Source: a virus. From it: a DNA stretch of 20,077 nucleotides. Position 1 is the first letter of the stretch; every line of letters starts with the position of its first letter. Positions 1 to 6,596 of this stretch are shown here, in pieces. The position numbers were made by a program, and so were the translations under genes. The notes under the pieces are model-generated. The model did no database searches. It was given only the letters and a program-made list of their open reading frames with translations, and had not been told where the DNA came from. The DNA is taken from IMG/VR virus record IMGVR_UViG_3300013127_000044, positions 1-20,077 of that record; one strand, 5' to 3'.

Positions 1-4
1 AAGT

Positions 5-439
5 ATGACGGTTGTTAGTCTAGAGGGTCTTGAAGACTCCTTCGATAATCAAGCCGCCGAACAGATGCTAGGTTTGCATGTCGGCAAGGTCATCACCACG
101 TCGGACCTAGTCCGGAAGGCGATGTACGACTTTGACCTGGACACCCCGGAGGGTATCGAGAAGCTGATGACCCTTCTGCCCATCATGGACCCTGACATCT
201 TGAGGGACATCATGATGGAGATTTGGCCCGGATATCCTACCGACGCCGAGGCATCCAGGCATCGCATGGAAATCAAGGGGTACTTGAAGGATTACCTGGA
301 GTCATACGATGAGCAGGAAGGTCAAGTTGACGAAGCAGCACCTGAATCGTTTGCATCCGGGGGACCTGATGCTCCTTCTGTTTCTGAGGGATCAGGGACT
401 GAAGAGCAAGCTACAGTTGCTCCAGATGCTGGGGCCTGA
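5..439 (+). CDS. Small acidic hypothetical protein
   Basis: A 144-aa acidic protein that I do not recognise. Residues 1-100 look folded and mostly helical, with regular spacing of hydrophobic and charged residues. Residues from about 104 onward are low-complexity, rich in E, A, S, G and P, and probably disordered. The ATG at 5 has almost no sequence before it, so an upstream start cannot be excluded. It is the first of a tightly packed cluster, and its disordered 3' end is shared with the next gene over 131 bases in a different frame. Its place upstream of the capsid genes suggests a head or packaging role, but nothing in the protein shows that. Confidence 0.7.
   Translation: MTVVSLEGLEDSFDNQAAEQMLGLHVGKVITTSDLVRKAMYDFDLDTPEGIEKLMTLLPIMDPDILRDIMMEIWPGYPTDAEASRHRMEIKGYLKDYLESYDEQEGQVDEAAPESFASGGPDAPSVSEGSGTEEQATVAPDAGA
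298..301 (+). promoter_or_regulatory. SD site for the overlapping 309 gene
   Basis: GGAG lies 7 bases before the ATG at 309, an optimal spacing. It sits inside the coding sequence of the first gene and is the main reason to treat the overlapping reading frame at 309-548 as a real gene. Confidence 0.5.
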
Positions 440-548
440 TATATTCAAGCGTCTAAGCGATCTATCCGTGTTCGAGGAAGTCGCTGACCCCTTGGGAAGT
501 AATATTCCCATGTTCAAGGTGAAGGATGAACTCTGCGAGAGTGACTAA
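309..548 (+). CDS. Small hypothetical protein, overprinted on the first gene
   Basis: A 79-aa basic to neutral protein in a different frame from the first gene, sharing 309-439 with it and 526-548 with the next gene. It has a well-placed SD (GGAG, 7-base spacing). It fills the otherwise uncovered stretch 440-525. The composition is protein-like: helices rich in L and K, then a segment ending in a beta-like FKVKDEL, loosely reminiscent of a winged helix. I recognise no family. The alternative is a +1 frameshift extension of the first protein, but the dedicated SD favours an independent start. Confidence 0.6.
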   Translation: MSRKVKLTKQHLNRLHPGDLMLLLFLRDQGLKSKLQLLQMLGPDIFKRLSDLSVFEEVADPLGSNIPMFKVKDELCESD

Positions 549-1824
549 CATCAAGAAGGCGTTCGGCATGCCTTCCGCAGACAGCGCGCACCAGTACGTG
601 TTCCGGACTGGTGAGTACGGGACGTTCTACCAGTACTGGTGGCGCGATCCTGCCGGTAACTACTATCGCTACACCAACGCTGCTGAGACCTCGCCTGACT
701 TCGACGCGTTCATGGGCGCACCCCTGTTGGACCCATCGCAGCCTCTGCCTGAGAAGAATCCTGAGTTCTTCACGGCCGAAGGCTACAAGCGCCACATGGC
801 GGTTCCTCAGGGAGTAGAACCCTCACGTAATCCAGCCTACAACCAGAACGACGGACGAAGCATTTGGTTTGAGGTCTTCCAGAAGTCTGGACAAACCAAG
901 TACATCTACCTCGACGCTGATGTGAAGGAGAACCTGGACCTCTACGTTCAGAACCAGCTTCGTGTAGTTGACGCGTCTCTGGCGAACTACCGTGCCTATG
1001 CCACTTCTTTGTTCACTGGTAAGCACCCGAAGGACAAGCTTACTGGCGCGGTGATGCTGTTGTGCGACCAGGGTTTCTACGAGCCTGAGGAGCTTACCCA
1101 AGCCACAGTAGGTGACGTGGAGTTTATCGACCAGGCAGTGATGCTGCTTGGGCGTAAGTTCGTTTGTGACTTGCGCTTCCTTGACTTCATGACCTCACTA
1201 GTGGCCGGAAGAATGCCCACCGACCCGTTGTTCGTGTACCAGACGGTGCACGGCCTCGTTCCAATGGGACCCAACTACTTGAACTCCGTGTTCTACACCA
1301 CGCGTGTTAGCCCGAAGTTCCTCCTCTGTTGGAATGCTTCCCACTTGTTCAGCCGCATCGTGAACCGCATGGCCTTCCAGAAGGTACCGGCAGAGGAAGT
1401 CGAAGAGGCAGCGTTCGATGAGCTTGCGCGCACGCTCTCTACTAGAGATGATGTTCGCTATTTGGTTGACTTCAAGGTGCGCGTGGCGTTGCTTCGCAGC
1501 TACGCAAACCAGGTGCCCGGCTCAAACGAACCGACTGTGACCAAGAGTTTGACCAGACTCATGGTTGACGACTTCGGCATCGCTGTCCTGCGCTCGGACC
1601 TGACCTCGCTGCGCCAAGACGAGCAGGAATTCTCCACCTGGTTGCAGCTTGAGCCTATGCACGACCTTTCGCCTGCTGAAGAGCAGCAGGTTCAGGAAGA
1701 ACTTCAGGCTCAGCAGCAGGAGCCCGCTGCTGAGGAATCCGCTCCAGCGGCACCAGAGACTCCCGCAAGTCCTGAGGATACTAAGGAGCCTCCTCCAACT
1801 TCTGACACGGAGGCTCCCGAATGA
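526..1824 (+). CDS. Topoisomerase IB-like protein, probably catalytically inactive
   Basis: A 432-aa protein. Residues 111-345 follow the order of landmarks in the type IB topoisomerase core as I recall it: a strand pair with KYIYL (125-129), a helix DKLTGAVMLLCD (170-181) matching the family's AVxLLD helix, TVGDVEF (194-200), LGRK (208-211), DPLFVY (233-238), and SPKFLLCWNAS (262-272) matching the family's TAKxFRTxxAS. The catalytic arginine expected after the LLD helix is F183. The arginine of the FRT motif is replaced in KFLLCW (264-269). For the tyrosine, RSY at 324-326 is one candidate, while the NxPxV-KS segment (334-341) ends in Leu. The family normally relaxes supercoils by a transient 3'-phosphotyrosine link; losing both arginines should abolish that. 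Residues 385-432 are an acidic, Q/E/P-rich tail. AAGGTGA lies just before the ATG. The stop overlaps the next start (ATGA). A DNA-binding virion or packaging role is inference. Confidence 0.6.
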   Translation: MNSARVTNIKKAFGMPSADSAHQYVFRTGEYGTFYQYWWRDPAGNYYRYTNAAETSPDFDAFMGAPLLDPSQPLPEKNPEFFTAEGYKRHMAVPQGVEPSRNPAYNQNDGRSIWFEVFQKSGQTKYIYLDADVKENLDLYVQNQLRVVDASLANYRAYATSLFTGKHPKDKLTGAVMLLCDQGFYEPEELTQATVGDVEFIDQAVMLLGRKFVCDLRFLDFMTSLVAGRMPTDPLFVYQTVHGLVPMGPNYLNSVFYTTRVSPKFLLCWNASHLFSRIVNRMAFQKVPAEEVEEAAFDELARTLSTRDDVRYLVDFKVRVALLRSYANQVPGSNEPTVTKSLTRLMVDDFGIAVLRSDLTSLRQDEQEFSTWLQLEPMHDLSPAEEQQVQEELQAQQQEPAAEESAPAAPETPASPEDTKEPPPTSDTEAPE

Positions 1825-2945
1825 CTGACGATCTATTCGACAAGTTCGACGCATGGGAACCTCTCTTCAAGGCTCGCAAGGCTAAGGGGTTGGACAAGTG
1901 GGAACGCCTCAAGAACATCAGCGAAAAGCTTCAAGGCAAGGATGTTCGGGCGATTTCCTTCACTTGTGCACACCCATCGCACGGCGGAGCCGCTGTGAAG
2001 CACCTTTTGGGCTCCGTAGAGGGAAACCTTCACTTCCTTCTTGGTTACGGCAATCCGAAGTTCCACCTTGCACCCTACCACTGGCAGATCATCGATCCGA
2101 ACATCACGGACGAGGAAGCTGTCGAAATGAGCGCCAGGATGAACCATCCAGCGAATGTGGTGCTGTGGTCGAAGTCTGGGCTCGTTGCAGAGGACGAAGG
2201 GGACGTAACTGAAGGAGATCCCCACGAACTCAAGGTAACTACTGCTCCGAAGAAGGAAAAGGGCAGTGATGGCATCAAGGTTCGCTCCGCAGCCGGGGTG
2301 TACACATGCTATCCGTCCGAGGGGCTAGTGTATGGCGAGCACAACGGCCACTACTACACTTGGGACCTCGTCAAGGACACGTTCTTTGCCGCGCAGAATC
2401 CTGAAGTTGTGGAGGCTATGTCCGCCGCTGACACGTTGAAGAGTATGAACGGAGTAGTTTTCCGCACTGGTATCCCCTCCGCGCTCAGGGACTACACCCG
2501 ACAGTTCGCAGGCGAAACGTTTGCTGACGACGTGTGGCCGCTGGTCAAGAGCAAGATGCCGGTGCCTGGCAAGATTCTGAAGCTAGAGAACTCGTACGGT
2601 GAGACCCTGTTTGGTGTGACGACTCCTACCGCGCTGGAGTTCTTCGATCGCGCAGCTAACAAGGTGTCCGTGCAGCTATTTGACCGGAAGTACGACCACT
2701 TCGATCTGGTTCGAGATGGTAATGTACCTCCTGCATCCCTGTTCAGTCTGCTGAACAAGCACTTCAAGATCAACAAGGCCCTGCTGTCCGAGGTTACTGC
2801 CCCTTCCAAGGCTGTGACTAAGGGTGGTGTGTTCAGCGTTGAGGGTACTGCTTCGCCGGGGTGGGACGATGTGCCTGCTGACGGTGAGGACTTCCAGAAG
2901 GCGATTGTCGTAGACGGGGACGTGCTAAAGGTGGTACGCGTATGA
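1821..2945 (+). CDS. Hypothetical protein next to the topoisomerase-like gene
   Basis: A 374-aa soluble protein with no signal peptide or membrane segment, not recognised. The N-terminal part (about 1-120) carries a His/Cys-rich stretch from FTCAHPSHGG (47-56) to YHWQ (86-89). A charged linker at about 125-150 (LVAEDEGDVTEGD, KKEKG) separates it from a second domain rich in aromatic residues. A final segment is acidic. It is translationally coupled on both sides by ATGA overlaps, upstream with the topoisomerase-like gene and downstream with the zinc-ribbon gene, so the three products are probably made together. Its place before the prohead protease is where portal-associated or head-completion genes often lie, but I see no portal features, and the function is unassigned. 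Confidence 0.75.
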   Translation: MTDDLFDKFDAWEPLFKARKAKGLDKWERLKNISEKLQGKDVRAISFTCAHPSHGGAAVKHLLGSVEGNLHFLLGYGNPKFHLAPYHWQIIDPNITDEEAVEMSARMNHPANVVLWSKSGLVAEDEGDVTEGDPHELKVTTAPKKEKGSDGIKVRSAAGVYTCYPSEGLVYGEHNGHYYTWDLVKDTFFAAQNPEVVEAMSAADTLKSMNGVVFRTGIPSALRDYTRQFAGETFADDVWPLVKSKMPVPGKILKLENSYGETLFGVTTPTALEFFDRAANKVSVQLFDRKYDHFDLVRDGNVPPASLFSLLNKHFKINKALLSEVTAPSKAVTKGGVFSVEGTASPGWDDVPADGEDFQKAIVVDGDVLKVVRV

Positions 2946-3178
2946 CTCATCTTGTCCACTGTTCCTGCGGAGAAGTGATCGTGAAGTCCCTTGGGCCTGA
3001 TACCAAGGTGCGTGCGAAGGTGCTCGTCTTCAAGAACGACACAGCCTATGCCGTGTGCAAAAGTTGTGATACGGAGGTCGAGGTTCCCTTGCAACTCAAC
3101 ACAGAGATGCTAAAGTCTATGTCCGCGCCTGAAAAGTCTCGCAACGTTCCGCTGTACATCAGAACTCCACGTCGATGA
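2942..3178 (+). CDS. Small zinc-ribbon protein
   Basis: A 78-aa protein with two cysteine pairs, HCSCG (C7 and C9) and CKSCD (C39 and C42), separated by a beta-rich stretch. This is a zinc-ribbon layout, although the first pair is CxC rather than CxxC; H6 could also be a ligand. The C-terminus is basic and ends in PRR. Small zinc ribbons of this type occur often in phages as nucleic-acid-binding or regulatory proteins, but the partner here is unknown. It overlaps the preceding stop by four bases and is the last gene before the intergenic control region at 3179-3298, so it ends the first operon segment. Confidence 0.75.
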   Translation: MTHLVHCSCGEVIVKSLGPDTKVRAKVLVFKNDTAYAVCKSCDTEVEVPLQLNTEMLKSMSAPEKSRNVPLYIRTPRR

Positions 3179-3188
3179 TGAAAAGTTC

Positions 3189-3217
3189 TTGACACAGCTA
3201 GCAGGTGCAGCTAAGCT
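3189..3217 (+). promoter_or_regulatory. Candidate sigma70-type promoter before the capsid cluster
   Basis: A perfect -35 hexamer TTGACA (3189-3194) is followed, 17 bases later, by TAAGCT (3212-3217). That box keeps only the first, second and last consensus positions of a -10 element. The surrounding TTCTTGACA is identical to the stronger candidate at 18116-18124. It sits in the largest non-coding gap of the first half, between the zinc-ribbon and protease genes, where a promoter makes sense. The weak -10 keeps confidence low. Confidence 0.35.
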
Positions 3218-3244
3218 AATACCTCGAATCAAACGATTCTCCAC

Positions 3245-3282
3245 AAAGGGAGTGATAGGCGACACGCCTATTGCTCCCTTTT
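3245..3282 (+). terminator. Strong hairpin with short T-run before the protease gene
   Basis: A 17-bp inverted repeat (arms 3245-3261 and 3265-3281) pairs completely, with two G-T wobbles, around a 3-base loop (ACA). It ends in TTTT (3279-3282). The arms begin with AAAGGG and end with CCCTTT, so it could act as an intrinsic terminator in both directions. It lies directly downstream of the TTGACA site and 17 bases before the protease ATG, so it would terminate, attenuate or process transcripts entering the capsid cluster. The T-run is short, so read-through is likely. Confidence 0.55.
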
Positions 3283-3298
3283 GCATTTCTAAGGCGCT

Positions 3299-4078
3299 AT
3301 GGAAAAAGGCTGGGTCGACGAAGATACGTTCTCCTGTTTTGTTCCGGCTCAGATGGTTGTCGTCAAGGGCGGCGAGCAGGGAGCGGACAAGACCGGGAAG
3401 CGGTGGATTCAGGGCATTGCGTCCACGGACGGTCGTGACTTGCAGGGAGAGATCATTGACCAGAGTGGTATCGACCTCTCCTACTTTCTGAAGAACGGTT
3501 ACTTCAACGACGACCACAAGGCCGGACCTGAGTATAAGGTGGGCCAGCCTACAGAGGCGAAGCTGACTAAGAATGGCTTGTGGGTAAAGGGTTTCTTGCT
3601 CAAGAATCCAGATCCGACGAAGGAAAGCAGAGCAGACTACTACTGGAACTTGATGAGGCAGTTGGATGCCTCCGGATCTGATCGCAAGGTAGGGTTCTCG
3701 ATTCAGGGTAAGGTACTTCGCAGGAGTGGTACTCGGATCGAAAAGTGCTGGATTCAGGATATCGCTATCACCACCCAGCCTGTGAATACCGCAACGTGGG
3801 CAGAGATTGCAAAGTCTCTATCGTCTCAGAAGTGGGACCTAGAGAAGGACAAGGATGCTGAGAAGAAGGAAGCCGAGAAGGCACTCTCAGTAGGCGCTGG
3901 TAGCCCAGTAGTACCTCAGAGCCTGGATGGTTCGCAGAAGAACGTTGTGACAGCAAACAAGAGCATGCTTAGCTATACGGAAGCATGTGCAATGGTTAAG
4001 AGTCAAACCGGCCTCGACAACGAAGAGGCTGTAAAGGCCATCGTCAATATCGCGTTTGGTCTATTTGGACAGGAGTGA
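3299..4078 (+). CDS. Prohead (capsid maturation) protease
   Basis: A 259-aa protein with the pattern of a phage prohead serine protease of the HK97/herpesvirus-assemblin type. A histidine sits in FNDDHK (H73), followed by GLWVKGFLL (93-101), a strand-turn-strand as in the family. The nucleophile segment VGFSIQGKV (131-139) has S134, and IQDIAITTQPVNTAT (152-166) matches the family's conserved segment ending in xTxPVNxxA. These proteases cut scaffold and capsid N-termini during prohead maturation. Residues 180-200 are a K/E-rich linker, and the C-terminal 50 residues form a separate helical segment that may anchor it to the scaffold. AAGG lies 5 bases before the ATG. It is followed closely by the scaffold-like and capsid genes, the usual order. 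Confidence 0.85.
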   Translation: MEKGWVDEDTFSCFVPAQMVVVKGGEQGADKTGKRWIQGIASTDGRDLQGEIIDQSGIDLSYFLKNGYFNDDHKAGPEYKVGQPTEAKLTKNGLWVKGFLLKNPDPTKESRADYYWNLMRQLDASGSDRKVGFSIQGKVLRRSGTRIEKCWIQDIAITTQPVNTATWAEIAKSLSSQKWDLEKDKDAEKKEAEKALSVGAGSPVVPQSLDGSQKNVVTANKSMLSYTEACAMVKSQTGLDNEEAVKAIVNIAFGLFGQE

Positions 4079-4083
4079 GGAAC

Positions 4084-5049
4084 ATGACGGAGAAGAAGAT
4101 CGAAACTGGTGATCTCCAGAAGGCACTACAGTCCCTACAGGACCTAGCAAAGGGCCACAACTCCCGTGGCACGGCTACTACTGAGGTGGTTGGAATGGCG
4201 AGCGAGTCGGGACCTACCCAGGTTTTCCACACCGCAAGCAACTCTGACCCCGGCTCGTGGGCGGGCTCGAAGGGTGAGAGCGAAGACTGGAGCGACTCGA
4301 TCGGTCCAGACGGCACTGACTACAAGGCGGCAGGCGCGAAGATGCGTAAGAGCATCCTCGACAAGATCGCCAAGGGCGCAGCACTGACGCAGGGCGAGAA
4401 GAACTTCGTTGCCAAGGGTGGCCTTGACAAGTTCAAGGACATGGACAAGGGCATGGCTCCTCCCTTCATGAAGAAGGACAAGGACGACGACGACAAGGAA
4501 GTTGAGAAGGCAGCGGGGCACGGCGACGAGGCTGAGGACCGCAAGCTCATCAGCGAGATGATGGACAAGGACAAGAAGAAGGACGTTGCGAAGTCCTTTA
4601 CCGACCACGCAGCAGACAATGCTGCTGTGAAGAGCGGCTTCGAGGTGTCCGAGTTCCTCGCAGGCTTCGCGCAGGTCATGCACAAGTCTCTTGTGTCCAT
4701 GGAAGCGCGTATCACCGACCGTGTTCTCACCGGCATCGCGAAGTCGGACGTGGAGCAGGGCGAAGTACAGAAGTCCATGGCAGAAGCACTCGCTCGCCTT
4801 GGAGAGGTACTCGCGGCACAGGCACAGCGTATCGAGCAGGTGGAGTCGGGTCCATCGCGTGCTGCGAAGAGCACTCTCTCGAAGTCTGGCGCAGAGCAGC
4901 AGCCACAGGAGTTGAGCAAGTCCCAGGTAACTGGTGCGCTTGTTGAGCTCGTTCAGAAGGGCCAGGCAACGGCACAGGATGTTCTCAAGTTCGACGCTAC
5001 TGGCGAACTTTCTCCTGAGCTTCGCAACAAGGTAGTCGGTCGTCGCTAA
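4084..5049 (+). CDS. Scaffold-like capsid assembly protein
   Basis: A highly charged 321-aa protein lying between prohead protease and major capsid protein, the usual place of the scaffolding gene. The N-terminal third is polar and G/S/D-rich. The middle holds long K/D/E runs (for example KKDKDDDDKEVEK). The segment from about residue 195 to 260 is a predicted helix or coiled coil (VMHKSLVSMEARITDR, then EALARLGEVLAAQAQRIEQVE). The C-terminus is a compact helical segment ending in VVGRR. This composition fits an internal scaffold removed by the protease; the assignment rests on position and composition. A GTG at 4075 is in frame, but ATG 4084 has AGGAG (4071-4075) at an 8-base spacing and is preferred. 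Confidence 0.7.
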   Translation: MTEKKIETGDLQKALQSLQDLAKGHNSRGTATTEVVGMASESGPTQVFHTASNSDPGSWAGSKGESEDWSDSIGPDGTDYKAAGAKMRKSILDKIAKGAALTQGEKNFVAKGGLDKFKDMDKGMAPPFMKKDKDDDDKEVEKAAGHGDEAEDRKLISEMMDKDKKKDVAKSFTDHAADNAAVKSGFEVSEFLAGFAQVMHKSLVSMEARITDRVLTGIAKSDVEQGEVQKSMAEALARLGEVLAAQAQRIEQVESGPSRAAKSTLSKSGAEQQPQELSKSQVTGALVELVQKGQATAQDVLKFDATGELSPELRNKVVGRR

Positions 5050-5086
5050 ACCTCGACCAGAGAAAGATAAGAAGGAGTAGAAAACA

Positions 5087-6538
5087 ATGACTGTAGGACT
5101 AAGAGCATTCCAGGCAGGTTCTATCGGCTCTGGTTTCGGCGCAGGTAGCGAAGCTGACATTGCTGAACTCAGCAAGGCCCTTGAAGCCGGTTACCAGGTT
5201 GGTGCTGGCAAGACGGGCGGTAGCGCACTTCGCGTAGAGTCTCTTGAGGCAAGCCTCAAGGTACTTACGTACACCTCTTCTCACGTGAAGATGTGGAAGA
5301 AGATGCCGAAGAGCCCAGCGTACTCTACTGTCGAAGAGTACAACCAGTTGACTGACTACGGCGGAGAGTCTTCTCCGTTCGTACAGGAAGGTGAACTTCC
5401 TCAGGCAACTGACTCCAGCTACGTACGTCGTACGCAGCTTGTGAAGTTCCTCGGTACGACCCGTGAGATCACCCACCAGGCGACGCTCGTCCACCCTGCG
5501 CATGGTGACCTCATCGCCCTTGAGAACCAGAACGGTATCCTCTGGCTGCTCCAGCAGGTAGAGCGTTCGATGTTCACTGGCGATTCGTCGCTCGCATTCG
5601 ACGGTGAGTCGGAGCAGTGGGACGGTCTCGACGCCCTCATCGACGCGGCGAACGTGATCGACCTCGAAGGCAACACGCTCCAGGAGGCGGACATTGAGGA
5701 GGCAGCAAACCTCATCATCGAGAACTACGGTTTCCCAACCGACATGTTCCTCGGTACCCGCACCATGAGCGACCTCGTGAAGACGTTCTACCCACGTGAG
5801 CGCATTCAGCTTCCTGCTCCGATGAACGGACAGGTAGGTAACACCATCCAGACGATGGCTACCCAGGCTGGCGTGATCGAGTTCAACCCGGACATCTTCA
5901 TCCGCCGCACCCCAACCCCGCCAGCAGCGGCAACGTCTGCATCGGCTCCTGCAACCCCAGCTTCGATCGTTGCTGGTGCACCGGCAGGCACGAATGGCGA
6001 CCACAACAAGGGCGCGCCAGCAGGCACGTCGAACTTCGCGTACCTCGTGACGGCATGTAACCGCTTCGGTGAGTCGGCTCCTGTAGCCTTCGCTGGTGCA
6101 GTGACCGCCCTTACCCAGGTGCAGAAGGATGCGGGCAACGCGCTTCCTCTCACGGTAACCAACCCAGCAGTAATCGGCGCATTCCCTCCAGAATTCTTCC
6201 GAATCTATCGCTCGGTAGCTGCGACCTCGGCAGTTGTGCCTAGCTCGCTCGCTCAGTACGCCCTCATCGCGCAGGTTCCTGCGCTGAGCCAGGCGGCGGC
6301 TGGTGTGACGACCTTCACGGATGTGAACCTCATCCTTCCGTTCACGTCGTCCGCATACCTCGGAGAGATGACCCCGAACGTAATGACGTTCCGTCAGCTC
6401 ATGCCTCTGATGAAGATGGATCTCGCGGTTCTCTCGCCTGCATATCGCTGGATGATCCTGCTCTACGGTACGCCAATCCTCTTCGCTCCGAAGAAGTGGA
6501 TGCGCTTCATCAACGTAGGTCAGTTGAACCTCCGCTGA
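5087..6538 (+). CDS. Major capsid protein (HK97 fold) with FN3-like insertion
   Basis: A 483-aa protein that forms the icosahedral shell. The segments and gene order fit an HK97-type capsid protein: a charged N-arm, an extended E-loop-like region with KFLGTTREITHQA (120-132), a long helix around 140-163 (ALENQNGILWLLQQVERSMF), the stretch DALIDAANVIDLEG (182-195), and a C-terminal beta segment (YRWMILLYGTPILFAPKKW, 453-471). Residues about 274-420 interrupt this with a P/A-rich linker and a fibronectin-III-like domain: YLVTACNRFGESAPV (319-333), FFRIYRSV (370-377), YALIAQVPA (391-399) and TTFTDV (408-413). It has a very strong SD (AAGGAG, 9-base spacing, in an A-rich leader) and a strong bias to C/G-ending codons, as expected for the most abundant virion protein. 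Confidence 0.88.
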   Translation: MTVGLRAFQAGSIGSGFGAGSEADIAELSKALEAGYQVGAGKTGGSALRVESLEASLKVLTYTSSHVKMWKKMPKSPAYSTVEEYNQLTDYGGESSPFVQEGELPQATDSSYVRRTQLVKFLGTTREITHQATLVHPAHGDLIALENQNGILWLLQQVERSMFTGDSSLAFDGESEQWDGLDALIDAANVIDLEGNTLQEADIEEAANLIIENYGFPTDMFLGTRTMSDLVKTFYPRERIQLPAPMNGQVGNTIQTMATQAGVIEFNPDIFIRRTPTPPAAATSASAPATPASIVAGAPAGTNGDHNKGAPAGTSNFAYLVTACNRFGESAPVAFAGAVTALTQVQKDAGNALPLTVTNPAVIGAFPPEFFRIYRSVAATSAVVPSSLAQYALIAQVPALSQAAAGVTTFTDVNLILPFTSSAYLGEMTPNVMTFRQLMPLMKMDLAVLSPAYRWMILLYGTPILFAPKKWMRFINVGQLNLR

Positions 6539-6549
6539 TCTGAGTGAGT

Positions 6550-6580
6550 AAGGAGGGTGTGTGAAGAGCACACCCTCCTT
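6550..6580 (+). promoter_or_regulatory. Perfect 12-bp hairpin burying an SD sequence
   Basis: Arms AAGGAGGGTGTG (6550-6561) and CACACCCTCCTT (6569-6580) pair perfectly around a 7-base loop. There is no following T-run, so it is a poor intrinsic terminator. The left arm contains AAGGAGG followed, 4 bases later, by an in-frame GTG at 6561 that could start the next gene. It may therefore mask an SD, protect the capsid mRNA 3' end, or pause polymerase. Confidence 0.6.
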
Positions 6581-6596
6581 ACCCCAGTCTTGTTCC

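Noticed and set aside
526-1824. Assignment of the 432-aa protein as the portal
   Set aside because: Its position would allow it, but I see no portal-like pattern and the landmark order fits a topoisomerase IB core better.
4075-4083. GTG start three codons upstream of the scaffold-like ATG
   Set aside because: The GTG overlaps the AGGAG that fits ATG 4084 at normal spacing.
4144-5175. A 343-codon minus-strand open frame opposite the scaffold-like gene
   Set aside because: Leucine/valine/arginine-rich antisense shadow of a K/D/E-rich gene; no neighbouring minus-strand genes support it.
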